Shown: positions 28,201 through 35,411 of the stretch, one piece after another
How the letters are laid out: every line of letters starts with the position of its first letter
Position numbering within the stretch: position 1 is the stretch's first letter
From: Bacteroidota bacterium
GTDB lineage: Bacteria > Bacteroidota > Ignavibacteria > Kryptoniales > JAKASW01
Length of the DNA: 57,917 nt
Assembly: GCA_021812985.1 (NCBI GenBank)
Contig: JAKAMG010000024.1
Span: forward strand, 1-57,917
Direction of reading: 5' to 3'
Translations under genes and position numbers: made by a program
Notes under the pieces: generated by a model
What the model was told of the DNA's origin: nothing
What the model saw: the letters and a program-made list of their open reading frames with translations, nothing else
The model's database searches: none

Positions 28201-29178
28201 ATACTGACAGTCTATGACGAAAAGACCTTCCCTTCTCTGAGGTCCTCCATAGGCGTCGATATGGATCAGATACTCCAGCTGAGACAGAAGTATAACTTTG
28301 TCCTGGACGTTGAGGACCCCGCGATAAACTGGAACTCCGATCCGCGCAGGTACATCGCGATGGGAAACACCTACCGCCAGCTCCTTGGCCCGGACTCCTC
28401 CGATTTTATGTTGGATCTGAACATACTTGATTTCAGGCAGCATAAATATAATGGGGTTTTCCCGACTACCACCCCAACCGGTTTGGAGAGTTACCTGTTG
28501 GTTAACTCAGCGGCGCAGTCTGCTCCACGGACAGTTATATACTCCGAAGCCACCGCGTATCCTCAAGATATAGCTGAATTTGCCTACGCCTCGGCTCCTC
28601 AGGCTGATCTTGAACTTAACGGCAACGGCTACAGTGTGAACGCTCCCTACGCCACATCCCTGAGGCTGAGCGACGACGTGGGCGAACTCTCCATTGACGG
28701 GAAGACGGCCTATCCATACCGGCCGGGGACTTTCCTGATACCGGCGGGGACACACTCAATCAAAATTATTAAGACCAACGTCGACCCATTTGAAAGCGGC
28801 TTAATGCAGTCGCATATCGAGGCCGCGTCTTGCAACATACTCGGCGAGCGGACTTTTGAACGCGGCGTCGAGTTTACCTACAGTTCTGCCGGAAGATGCG
28901 CTGTCTCCTTCGGAAAGATTCCGTACGAGGTCCTTGTCGACGACCACGAATATAATTTCACTGTGGCGAGGGAGGAACAGCACTACGGAATCATCCTTCC
29001 CCCCGGACAGCATAAAGTGCTCGTTGTACTCGAGAGCACGGTTTCGTACGGCATAGACCTGACAAGCCTCTGGTCGTCGGCGTTAATCGCCATATTCGGC
29101 TCCATTGCGGGAGGGATCCTCCTGGTCCTCTACTTCATACTCAAGGTCAGAAGAAAAAGGGCGGTAGCACATGTTTGA
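25252..29178 (+). CDS. membrane-anchored DUF2334 deacetylase plus glycoside-hydrolase-like protein
   Basis: 1308 residues, probably the periplasmic modifying enzyme of an exopolysaccharide system. Order: signal peptide (1-20), a Rossmann-like N-terminal domain (20-200), a DUF2334 polysaccharide-deacetylase domain (about 220-475) with RIEDVDP (227-233), HGVTHQYH (296-303), ETPHYG (351-356) and FFHPFM (442-447), a ThuA/glutamine-amidotransferase-like domain (577-750), a TIM-barrel hydrolase-like domain (about 765-1075, with DWDGVNIGE at 888-896), a beta-rich region, and one C-terminal membrane span (1273-1297) followed by basic residues. The combination of deacetylase and hydrolase recalls PgaB of the PNAG system by layout, not by evident homology. 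It overlaps the glycosyltransferase gene by 8 nt. Substrate unknown. Confidence 0.8.
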   Translation: MIRRIAFALLTLLGGEVMAGNRVLIVYEGKDVRGNPAKGDALQLFQLLGHFDLQKKVVAANDYKSGECNGYDYVFFDGFTSNCQPPDRFLDDAYNFKGTLVWLNTGIIALNARHNLQEKYGFVPVAYDSTRGFDAVVPTDKDFRFTKGDDYLTIMNITDRSEVHVLANAYAPQHVVSPYAIQTANLYLFGDSPFSYIGPTDRYIFFAEKLHEILNQEHPEFHSAMIRIEDVDPTEDPNSIRKITDLLYGEHIPFLIAVVPFYVDPANNVRISLSDKPDMVDALRYAEEHGATIVMHGVTHQYHGVTDNDYEFWDSALNKPIANDNAAYVEQKLETGVEELMRNGVYPLAWETPHYGASEIDYAAIAKVFSTAVEERIVMDDLDYSQDFPYVIQKDMYGEKIIPENVGYVPLGTPEEEEKAVRDIIAAAKANLYVRDGYATAFFHPFMPIHLLKEIVDGISDLGYTFVSLRDSSNIVRLPDRVIISGKESFKISIEDQYLKEVYLNEKGERDKRDVSSDRITGVISRNIDLKPGWIYAAEPVEYKEKELTFFDRVVIALENLWKRIFPEKKKVTPASAGILWDSTATGGAKLDEESFASALNSVGIPTDTLAPGNLSSLSSYNLIIVPYGVADSLPDSLYEVLEKFVTGGGKLITDSKNPLAVDMGVKFSQNVMRLEKVRDRLFPEELMSWGTFETVHRIDVQEKDRIICTNDLNDAPVAIARAYGKGKFIVLSARFDPVTSGGYSRFPYLIEWIKNYLELYPALRRDALEMYFDPGLRRNISIETLVKEWANRGIRSIHVAGWHEYPKFTYDYDRLIRLCHAYGITVYVWLEPPQVSKKFYDDHPQWHEKNYKGEDVRPDWRYPVALTDTACMRAVSDWTYNFLTSHDWDGVNIGELSFGGDGAPADPSTLTPFDQSARMLFKRKFGFDPVQLFQQSSPHYYKTSPQDWHNFVDFRVSLITGFTSRFLSIAEDAFRNKPGARVILTVYDEKTFPSLRSSIGVDMDQILQLRQKYNFVLDVEDPAINWNSDPRRYIAMGNTYRQLLGPDSSDFMLDLNILDFRQHKYNGVFPTTTPTGLESYLLVNSAAQSAPRTVIYSEATAYPQDIAEFAYASAPQADLELNGNGYSVNAPYATSLRLSDDVGELSIDGKTAYPYRPGTFLIPAGTHSIKIIKTNVDPFESGLMQSHIEAASCNILGERTFERGVEFTYSSAGRCAVSFGKIPYEVLVDDHEYNFTVAREEQHYGIILPPGQHKVLVVLESTVSYGIDLTSLWSSALIAIFGSIAGGILLVLYFILKVRRKRAVAHV

Positions 29179-30460
29179 TTTCTTCACAACCCTCCTCGGG
29201 GCGCTCTTCGTCCTGTCCGTCATCTTCATTTGGTTTATGATCGCGTACCAGCTTGTCCTTACAACGGCGGGATTCGTCCATAACTGGAATTCGGCAAAAG
29301 AGAAGAAGGCGATCGATAACCTCACGCATTTTGAAAATCCTCGCGTCTGCGTCCTCATTCCCGCGCACAACGAGGAAAAGGTTATCAGGCGAACTCTGGA
29401 AGCGATGCTGAAGTTCGATTACCCGAAGGAAAAACTCGAGATACTCGTCATCAACGACGGCTCGTCGGACAGGACCGGCGAGATAGTGGAAGAGATTTCA
29501 AGGGGGGACAAAAGGGTCCGATGTTACAACGTGCCGAAGGGCGAGGGGGGGAAGGGGAAATCTAGAGCCCTGAACCTAGGACTTAGACAGACCGATGCCG
29601 AGGTGATTGCTGTCTACGACGCGGACAACCAGCCTCTCCCCGACGCGCTGAAGTATCTTGTCGCTGAGCTTCTTCTCCATCCCGACCTCGGGGCGGTTCT
29701 AGGAAACTTCCGAACCATCAACAAGGACCGGACCTGGCTGACGAGGTTCGTGAGCATAGAAACGCTCAGCTTTCAGGCTATACTTCAGGCGGGCAGGTGG
29801 GCCTTGTTCAAGGTCTCGACTCTGCCTGGTACGAACTTCGTAATCTGGAAACATCTCCTCGACGACCTTAAAGGCTGGGACGAAGACGCGATCACTGAGG
29901 ATTCTGAGCTGAGCATCAGAGTCTACATGAAGGGGTACAAGATAAAATACATCCCGTTCGCCGTTACGCTCGAACAGGAACCCGAGACGCTGTCAGTGTG
30001 GACCAAGCAAAGGACGAGATGGGTCCGGGGAAATAACTACGTCGTGACTAAGTTCGTCCGCGAGATACCGCAGTTCCAAAATAAGTTCCTTGCCTTCGAG
30101 GTGCTTTATCTCCTGTCGCTCTACTATATCTTCCTTTTCGCGATAGGAGTAAGCGACCTAATTTTTATACTAAGCATAACCCATGTCGTTGCGATCCCTC
30201 TCCCCGGTCCTTACACTACCGTATGGGGTCTCGCAGTAGTCCTTTTTATACTGGAGATTATTCTCGTCCTCTCTTACGAAGGGCAGGACACATTCAAAAA
30301 TCTCCTTCTCGTCTTCCTAATGTACTTCACATACTGCCAGTTCTGGATATATGTCGTCGGAAGGGGAATCTATCTCGATTACATAAAGCGCGAGAAGCGC
30401 ACCTGGGCCAAGACAGTGAGGTTTGAAGTTGATGACACAATTTGGAAGAGGCTCAAATGA
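29171..30460 (+). CDS. processive family 2 glycosyltransferase (polysaccharide synthase)
   Basis: 429 residues. N-terminal membrane span (6-32), cytoplasmic GT-A domain with VLIPAHNEEKV, Asp96 in NDGSSD, DAD at 150-152, TED at 242-244 and the QxxRW motif (QRTRW, 280-284), then about four C-terminal spans. This pattern is that of processive synthases such as PgaC, NodC, hyaluronan or cellulose synthases; it lacks a PilZ domain, so no built-in c-di-GMP control is visible. The sugar is not predictable. The start overlaps the upstream gene by 8 nt and the stop overlaps the next start (ATGA), so the three products are probably made in fixed ratio. Confidence 0.9.
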   Translation: MFDFFTTLLGALFVLSVIFIWFMIAYQLVLTTAGFVHNWNSAKEKKAIDNLTHFENPRVCVLIPAHNEEKVIRRTLEAMLKFDYPKEKLEILVINDGSSDRTGEIVEEISRGDKRVRCYNVPKGEGGKGKSRALNLGLRQTDAEVIAVYDADNQPLPDALKYLVAELLLHPDLGAVLGNFRTINKDRTWLTRFVSIETLSFQAILQAGRWALFKVSTLPGTNFVIWKHLLDDLKGWDEDAITEDSELSIRVYMKGYKIKYIPFAVTLEQEPETLSVWTKQRTRWVRGNNYVVTKFVREIPQFQNKFLAFEVLYLLSLYYIFLFAIGVSDLIFILSITHVVAIPLPGPYTTVWGLAVVLFILEIILVLSYEGQDTFKNLLLVFLMYFTYCQFWIYVVGRGIYLDYIKREKRTWAKTVRFEVDDTIWKRLK

Positions 30461-31716
30461 AAAGAGTCATATTTGCTCTTATTTTTCTGGCGTCATCGAC
30501 TTCGTTTGCCCAGTTCACTTCCTCGATTCAGGCAGGTTACACTCATGACTCCAATGTGTTCGGAAATTTCGCGGAGGTGCCGGACAACTACCTTTCCATG
30601 AACCTCAGTCTCGAAAACTATATCGGCTGGGACTACTCAGCCTTCGATCTCTCATACAATGGAGGACTTTCGAGCTACAACGAATATCCTGCTCAGGACA
30701 GCTGGAACCACCTCCTGGAGGCAAATTACAGGATACAGCTCAGCAGGATTGCGGATGACGACGACACTTCGGAAACAACTTCCATGTCGGAGACAATGCC
30801 GGCCGATTCGCTGGAGACTTTCCTGACACTTTACGGAACCCTCAACAGGGCATTGCCCCATTCCGGCGACTTTTTGGCCTACGCCAATTACAATGCCGTT
30901 GGAACAGCAAGTTTTCGCTTCACTGCCGCTCAAGCTCTGATTACTCATCTCTATTATACGGTAAACTACACCGGATATGACGAGCTGACCTCTCTTTCCA
31001 ATATTGAAAACTTAGGGAGGGTCGTTGTCGGCATATTGCCCTCAAATGATGTCTACATTTATTTGGACGGATCGGTGGGCACGAAGAGATATTATGGTGT
31101 AGACACCGTGAGTACTGCGGTCAAGAATCTGATCAACATGCACTCGAAAGGGGTGCTGAAGGGAAAGGGAAGAGGGGGGAGCCAGTCTTCGCAAGGAGTC
31201 AGGAGCTACGTCCTGGATTCACCTTCCGCGTCCCAGGCCACCTACGGAGCGGGTGTGAATTACTCGGCGGGTCAGTGGGGCGCTGATGCGAGTCTCCTCT
31301 TCAGGAAGAATCTTTCAGGCACGGCGAGGTATATCAATGCCGTCGCCAAATTTGCCGGCGGTCAGTCACAGGTGTATGACGACCCATATTCCTACCACGG
31401 GACACAGTTCAACATTGGAGCTAGCAGGGACTCTCTTGTTGCAGGGATCAATGTCTCCGCCGGATTCATGCTTGCGACAAAAGACTACAGCAGACCGGCG
31501 TTAGACACTAGCGAGACTGTCGTTCTCGCCAAACAGAGGAGAGACAACTATTCCGATTTGTCGCTGGCACTTTCGCGAAGCTTTTCATCTGGAGGTTTTC
31601 CGGCGGGGTATACGATCGGGCTGAACTACGATCATGTCGTGAATTCGTCGAACGACGAGTTCTACAATTTTACTGACGACGTCGTTTCCCTTTTTATAAC
31701 TGTGAATCTGTTCTGA
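30457..31716 (+). CDS. outer-membrane beta-barrel of the exopolysaccharide locus
   Basis: 419 residues with signal peptide MKRVIFALIFLASSTSFAQ and alternating beta strands throughout (for example SIQAGYTHDSNVFGNF), ending VSLFITVNLF with a terminal Phe, as in barrels inserted by BamA. The ATG at 30457 overlaps the synthase stop by 4 nt and has AGAGG 5 nt upstream; an in-frame TTG at 30442 is less likely. No TPR or AlgE/PgaA similarity is apparent. By position it is the candidate export pore or surface anchor for the polymer. Confidence 0.75.
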   Translation: MKRVIFALIFLASSTSFAQFTSSIQAGYTHDSNVFGNFAEVPDNYLSMNLSLENYIGWDYSAFDLSYNGGLSSYNEYPAQDSWNHLLEANYRIQLSRIADDDDTSETTSMSETMPADSLETFLTLYGTLNRALPHSGDFLAYANYNAVGTASFRFTAAQALITHLYYTVNYTGYDELTSLSNIENLGRVVVGILPSNDVYIYLDGSVGTKRYYGVDTVSTAVKNLINMHSKGVLKGKGRGGSQSSQGVRSYVLDSPSASQATYGAGVNYSAGQWGADASLLFRKNLSGTARYINAVAKFAGGQSQVYDDPYSYHGTQFNIGASRDSLVAGINVSAGFMLATKDYSRPALDTSETVVLAKQRRDNYSDLSLALSRSFSSGGFPAGYTIGLNYDHVVNSSNDEFYNFTDDVVSLFITVNLF

Positions 31717-31748
31717 TACCGGCGGGACAGTGGAGGCCTCCCGGTATC
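31715..31748. terminator. bidirectional terminator between the polysaccharide and peroxide operons
   Basis: Perfect 8-bp inverted repeat GATACCGG/CCGGTATC (31715-31722 with 31741-31748), overlapping the stop codon of the barrel gene and lying 7 bp from the end of the perR gene. No T-run on either side, so it may be weak. Confidence 0.55.
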
Positions 31749-31755
31749 AGCGTGC

Positions 31756-32148
31756 TCATTGCTTCGTCTGGCATCCGGGGCAGACGCCGTAAAAATCCAT
31801 CCTGACGTCATGGACGATGTACCCTCTCGGGAGTTTGAAGTCCGGGGAGGTTACGCGTGTCTCATCTATGTCGAATATTCCCTTGCAGGTGCGGCATATG
31901 AAGTGGAAGTGTTCGTCCTTGTTGGCGTCGAAGCGGAGCTGTCCGTCGCACAAAACCTCGTTTATCTCTCCGGACTCAGCCAGCAGGTTAAGGTTTCTGT
32001 ACACCGTTGCGAGGCTTATGTTGGGGATTTCCTTCCGCACTTCGTGGAAGACCCAGTCCGCTGTCGGGTGGGACTTAGTGCCTCTAACGACATCGAGGAC
32101 CTTGTCCCGCTGCCTGCTCTTCTTTCTCTGGTGTGTGTCGTTCAACAT
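31756..32148 (-). CDS. perR: PerR-type Fur family peroxide regulator
   Basis: 130 residues. Winged helix (HPTADWVF, SLATVYRNLNLL) and dimer domain. All five regulatory metal ligands known from Bacillus PerR align: H27, D74 (RFD), H80, H82 and D93; the last is Asp rather than the Glu typical of Fur, which favours PerR. Two CxxC pairs (C85/C88 and C123/C126) form the structural zinc site. ATG at 32148 with AGAGG 9 nt upstream is preferred to a TTG at 32157. Last gene of the operon, so probably autoregulated through the operator in front of the rubrerythrin gene. Confidence 0.85.
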   Translation of the reverse strand: MLNDTHQRKKSRQRDKVLDVVRGTKSHPTADWVFHEVRKEIPNISLATVYRNLNLLAESGEINEVLCDGQLRFDANKDEHFHFICRTCKGIFDIDETRVTSPDFKLPRGYIVHDVRMDFYGVCPGCQTKQ

Positions 32149-32177
32149 GTTTGTCAACCTCTATTTGAAAACGTTTC

Positions 32178-32783
32178 TCAGGCCCAAACGTTCACCGACT
32201 TTCCCTCCGTCATATCGGAATAAAGTGCCTTCCTCATCGCTGGTGGAAGGACGGCTTCGGCCTTGTAATTCCTGTGCCTGATGACCACCTGTATCCCCAC
32301 CGACTGGTCGGCCATTGCTTCTGTCTGCTCGGGGGTTAGTTTGAACCTTACATATTGGACCGCACTTATCCTGTCGTCGGTCGCGTGGCCTTCTTCGAAG
32401 ACGGCAGGTATCATGTTTTCGCCGATCTTCAGGAAAACCGAATCCTTGTTCATACCGACGAGCGAGTCCAGGACAGGCTTGATCCTCGATTGCTCGTTGA
32501 CCTCTACGAATAGAGTGGCGCTCAGCTCGTTGTCCCTCGGTATGAGCTCGTTGTAGGTGTCCACCTCCGATTTGATCTTCGCGTCTTCGACGATCCTCTC
32601 AACCCGCATCATCTCTTCTATCTGGAAGGTGACGGTATGCCTGTTCTCGAAAGTGAGCGTCACGTGGTCTCCAACTGCCAGCCTTCGCGTTTTCTTCATG
32701 TCTATGACCCTGCTCCGGAAATCAAGCCTGATCTTTTCGTAGTCGATTATGTTCTTAATCTCGCTAAACTCAATCGGTTTCAA
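32178..32783 (-). CDS. DUF3501 family protein
   Basis: 201 residues, soluble, acidic, without Cys-based metal sites. The N-terminus (FSEIKNIIDYEKIR) and the MRVERIVED motif fit DUF3501, whose function is unknown. The start is TTG at 32783 with AGGAG 10 nt upstream; no in-frame ATG is near. It sits between dps and perR in a peroxide-defence operon, which is the main clue to its role. From memory, such proteins are often found beside rubrerythrin and CCG-domain iron-sulfur proteins; I cannot verify the frequency here. Confidence 0.8.
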   Translation of the reverse strand: MKPIEFSEIKNIIDYEKIRLDFRSRVIDMKKTRRLAVGDHVTLTFENRHTVTFQIEEMMRVERIVEDAKIKSEVDTYNELIPRDNELSATLFVEVNEQSRIKPVLDSLVGMNKDSVFLKIGENMIPAVFEEGHATDDRISAVQYVRFKLTPEQTEAMADQSVGIQVVIRHRNYKAEAVLPPAMRKALYSDMTEGKSVNVWA

Positions 32784-32822
32784 TTTGTTTCAGCTCCTGC
32801 AATTACTTTTCGCCGTCGAGGT

Positions 32823-32852
32823 GTCCGGCGCATCTCCATGACTGCGCCGGAC
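32823..32852. other. strong intraoperonic hairpin between dps and the DUF3501 gene
   Basis: Perfect 10-bp stem GTCCGGCGCA/TGCGCCGGAC with a 10-nt loop; GAGG/CCTC extends it with a small bulge. No T-run follows on the minus strand, so an mRNA-stability or partial-termination element is more likely than a full terminator. Confidence 0.5.
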
Positions 32853-32867
32853 CTCAGCGGCTTCTGT

Positions 32868-33347
32868 TCACTTCTCTGTGATGAACGCCCTGATGAACCA
32901 GGCGGTCTTCTCGTGTTTTTCCATCAATCCGGTCAGAAAGTCGTTCGTCCCGACGTCATGGTACTTCTCGGCGACTTTAACGAGGTCTTCCCTGAGGGAA
33001 CGTATAATCGACTCGTGATCGGAAAGGAGCTCTCTGAGCATCCCATCTTCGTTCGGGTTCTTGCCCGGTGTTTCCTTGAGCCGCGCGCTCTTCGCGTATT
33101 CCGCGAAAGTTCCGAAGGCGTATCCGCCCAGCGAGCGTGCTCTCTCGGCCACGTCGTCTATGATGTCGTCGAGCTCTTCATAGAGTGACTCGAAGAATTT
33201 GTGAAGATCGTGGAAGCGGGGACCGGTGACGTTCCAATGGAACTTCCTCGTCTTCGTGTAGAGCAGGAATTCGTCCGAAAGTAACCTGTTAAGTATGTCG
33301 ACTACCGCTTCACGGTCGTCGTTCTTCAATCCGATGTTGGGTTTCAT
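32868..33347 (-). CDS. dps: Dps family ferritin-like DNA-binding protein
   Basis: 159 residues. The shared-subunit ferroxidase ligands fit by spacing: H37 and H49 (KFHWNVTGPRFHDLHK) and D64/E68 (DIIDDVAERA). Dps dodecamers oxidise iron with peroxide and store it, limiting Fenton damage. The N-terminal tail is short and only mildly basic, so DNA binding is uncertain. Third gene of the peroxide operon, 17 nt after the iron-sulfur gene. Confidence 0.92.
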   Translation of the reverse strand: MKPNIGLKNDDREAVVDILNRLLSDEFLLYTKTRKFHWNVTGPRFHDLHKFFESLYEELDDIIDDVAERARSLGGYAFGTFAEYAKSARLKETPGKNPNEDGMLRELLSDHESIIRSLREDLVKVAEKYHDVGTNDFLTGLMEKHEKTAWFIRAFITEK

Positions 33348-33364
33348 ATGGTTTATCCTTTCTT

Positions 33365-34675
33365 TTAAATCCCGGGATCTTTTTCAAGGCCGTAGGCATC
33401 TCGCAGTATCTGTATCGGATGGCGAGGCTTCCTCCCTGATCCCTTTTCAATTTGCAGCTGTGCGAGGGGGCAATCACTTGCAGCCGCGGTGTTTTCGCCG
33501 AATTTCTCGAACAGCGGCTTGCCAACCTCGAGCGAAAGCTTGAAGTATTCCTTCTTCAGGCTCCACGTGCCGTCATGGCCCGAGCATTTCGCCACTACAT
33601 CCACCTTTGTGTCAGGTATCAGTTCCATGACATCGCGTGACTTGAAGCCGATGTTCTGAGCCTTCAAATGGCAGGGGAGATGGTACGTGACCTCCCCCTG
33701 TGAATTCTTGAAATCCGTCGACAGCTTCCCTTCCTTGTTCAGCTTCGCAAGGTACTCCATCAGATCGTAAGTGTGTGCGGCAACGAGCTTCGCGTCAGGG
33801 TCATCTGAGAGCATCGGGTATTCCTGCTTCATGAGATAGCTGCAGCTCGGCCCCGGCGAGACGACGTCATAACCCTTCTTAACATAATCCGCGAGCTGAC
33901 GGAGGTTGTAGGCCGCGTGTTTTTTTGCGTTGTCTATGTCTCCGCCGTCGAGATATGGCATGCCACAGCATTTCTGCGGTGGAACCTCTATTTGGACGCC
34001 GTTCTTTTCGAGGACCTGTATGGCGGCCTTTCCCGTATCTACATCGTTGTAATTCACGGAGCAAGTATGGAAGAAGACTACTTTCGGCCGCTCTTCTCCG
34101 GCCGTTCTGTCCGTTGCTGAGTCTTTCGCCGGGCTTTCTGCCTTTGAGCTCTTATGCTTCTGATACCAGGCTCTGAATGTCTGGCTAGTATATTTGGGGA
34201 GGTTTCTCTCCCTGTGAATCCCCACCGTCTTTTCCATCACGGTGCGGAGCGGCTTGTTCTCTAGCGTCCAGTTTACGATCGGGGCGACCTTTGTGGAAAC
34301 CGTGCCGAGGAGGTCGGTGTGGCTCAGCATCTTGTCGCGGAGCGGTATGCCGTTCTTCTTTGCCTCGATCGCCTTTCCCCTCAGCATGTGACGGGGAAAA
34401 TCAAGCATGAAATGGTGAGGGGGAGTGTAAGGGCATTTCGGATAGCATAACTTGCAGTCGTAGCAAAGGTCGACCACCTTCTTCGTGTCTGAGTCGCCCA
34501 GCTTGTCGAGATCGCCATCCAGTTCATCGATGCGTTTGAAGAGCACATCGAAAGAGGGACACAAGTTGAAGCAGAGCCTGCACCCGTTACAAATGTCGAA
34601 AATGCGCGCGGTCTCTTTAGCGTAGGATTCCGCGTCATAAAAATCTTTCGCGTTGAAGTCAAAAGCATTCGCCAT
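33365..34675 (-). CDS. iron-sulfur oxidoreductase with two CCG domains (GlpC/HdrB-like)
   Basis: 436 residues. Two [4Fe-4S] motifs at the N-terminus (CNGCRLCFNLCP near 29-40 and CYDCKLCYPKCP near 71-82) and two cysteine-rich CCG domains in the C-terminal half (CCGMPYLDGG; CHLKAQN with CSGHDGTW). This is the layout of GlpC and the LldE/HdrB group, which pass electrons through special clusters. Placed directly after a rubrerythrin that lacks its own rubredoxin domain, it may be its electron donor; that is inference. GAGG lies 7 nt before the ATG. Confidence 0.88.
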   Translation of the reverse strand: MANAFDFNAKDFYDAESYAKETARIFDICNGCRLCFNLCPSFDVLFKRIDELDGDLDKLGDSDTKKVVDLCYDCKLCYPKCPYTPPHHFMLDFPRHMLRGKAIEAKKNGIPLRDKMLSHTDLLGTVSTKVAPIVNWTLENKPLRTVMEKTVGIHRERNLPKYTSQTFRAWYQKHKSSKAESPAKDSATDRTAGEERPKVVFFHTCSVNYNDVDTGKAAIQVLEKNGVQIEVPPQKCCGMPYLDGGDIDNAKKHAAYNLRQLADYVKKGYDVVSPGPSCSYLMKQEYPMLSDDPDAKLVAAHTYDLMEYLAKLNKEGKLSTDFKNSQGEVTYHLPCHLKAQNIGFKSRDVMELIPDTKVDVVAKCSGHDGTWSLKKEYFKLSLEVGKPLFEKFGENTAAASDCPLAQLQIEKGSGRKPRHPIQILRDAYGLEKDPGI

Positions 34676-34727
34676 TATATAGCCTCTTGAGTCTGCGGTT
34701 TGTCAGCCGATTAAAAAGTTCAGGATG

Positions 34728-34771
34728 GACCGGCCCGTGGAGCCGGTCAAATAGTCGACCGACTACCACGG
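34728..34771. other. overlapping, mutually exclusive hairpins between rubrerythrin and iron-sulfur genes
   Basis: Two structures share bases. Hairpin A: GACCGGC/GCCGGTC (34728-34734 with 34742-34748). Hairpin B: CCGTGG/CCACGG (34735-34740 with 34766-34771) enclosing CGGTC/GACCG (34744-34748 with 34757-34761). They cannot form together. On the minus strand A comes second and is followed after about 10 nt by a five-T run. This could be an attenuator that sets the ratio of rubrerythrin to downstream proteins. Confidence 0.4.
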
Positions 34772-34782
34772 AGGCTGTCCAT

Positions 34783-35208
34783 TTACTTCCCCAGTGTGTC
34801 GAGAGCCTTCTGGAACCTGCCGGCATGCGATTTTTCCGCGCGTGCCAGTGTCTCAAACCACGTCGCTATCTCCTCAAAGCCTTCTTCCCTCGCGGTCTTC
34901 GCGAAACCGGGGTACATCTCAGTGTATTCGTAAGTCTCTCCGGTGACAGCAGACTGGAGGTTGAGCTTCGTGTCGCCAACTGGGACGTTGGTGACGGGGT
35001 CGCCGACTTCCTTCAGAAAGTCGAAGTGTCCAAACGCGTGACCGGTCTCGCCCTCTGCCGTGTCACGGAAGACGCCTGCGACATCGGGGTACCCTTCGAT
35101 GTCAGCATGACGAGCGAAATAAAGATAGCGGCGGTTTGCCTGTGACTCACCCGCGAATCCTTCCTTCAGATTCTCGTAGGTCTTCGATCCCTTCAGTGAT
35201 TTTGCCAT
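34783..35208 (-). CDS. rubrerythrin-type diiron protein without rubredoxin domain
   Basis: 141 residues, a four-helix ferritin-like bundle. Diiron ligands visible: E21 (GES), E52/E54 with H57 (EGETGH), E91 and E97 ([11 protein letters not shown]) and E125 with H128 (AEKSH). Rubrerythrins reduce peroxide to water; the classical form has a C-terminal rubredoxin of about 40 residues that is absent here. ATG at 35208 has AGGAGG 8 nt upstream; a longer frame to 35298 would read through the promoter. First gene of the peroxide operon. Confidence 0.9.
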   Translation of the reverse strand: MAKSLKGSKTYENLKEGFAGESQANRRYLYFARHADIEGYPDVAGVFRDTAEGETGHAFGHFDFLKEVGDPVTNVPVGDTKLNLQSAVTGETYEYTEMYPGFAKTAREEGFEEIATWFETLARAEKSHAGRFQKALDTLGK

Positions 35209-35237
35209 TGTACTTTCCTCCTTGTTAGTTATAATAA

Positions 35238-35252
35238 TAGGAATCATTCCTA
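35238..35252. promoter_or_regulatory. 7-1-7 inverted repeat, candidate PerR/Fur-type operator
   Basis: Perfect palindrome TAGGAAT-C-ATTCCTA, the 7-1-7 geometry of Fur and Per boxes, in an AT-rich setting. It overlaps the last base of the -10 element and the expected start of the rubrerythrin operon, where a repressor would block RNA polymerase. The sequence differs from the Bacillus Per box (TTATAAT-n-ATTATAA), keeping the AAT/ATT core. Confidence 0.6.
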
Positions 35253-35280
35253 AGATAATTTCCTCCTTCGCCAATGTCAA
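35252..35280 (-). promoter_or_regulatory. sigma-70 promoter of the peroxide operon
   Basis: On the minus strand TTGACA (35275-35280), 17-bp spacer, TATCTT (35252-35257). The palindromic operator begins at the -10 element. The leader to the ATG at 35208 is about 40 nt. Confidence 0.65.
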
Positions 35281-35306
35281 GTGAAAAAAGTTGAGCAACT
35301 CACGAA

Positions 35307-35411
35307 ACAGGCAAGTTGGGCGATGCGGCGAATGGACTGTGAGATGGGTACCCGGTTACGAGCTGATACGGCGAATAGTCCGCGGAGAGCAACTGACCGG
35401 CAATTGCCTGT
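35307..35411. other. repeat-containing intergenic region upstream of queC
   Basis: ACAGGCAA (35307-35314) is fully complementary to TTGCCTGT (35404-35411), and GGACT/AGTCC (35334-35338 with 35377-35381) pair inside. CGGCGAAT occurs twice (35326, 35369) and GAGCAACT twice (35293, 35387). It does not match the preQ1-I consensus. The right arm coincides with a possible -35 element, so it may be upstream DNA and not part of the queC mRNA. Confidence 0.25.

Noticed and set aside
25053-31186. Shared 13-mer GGGGGAGCCAGTC in the structured gap and inside the barrel gene (about 31174)
   Set aside because: The match does not extend, and the second copy is within coding sequence with no matching arms; chance is likely.
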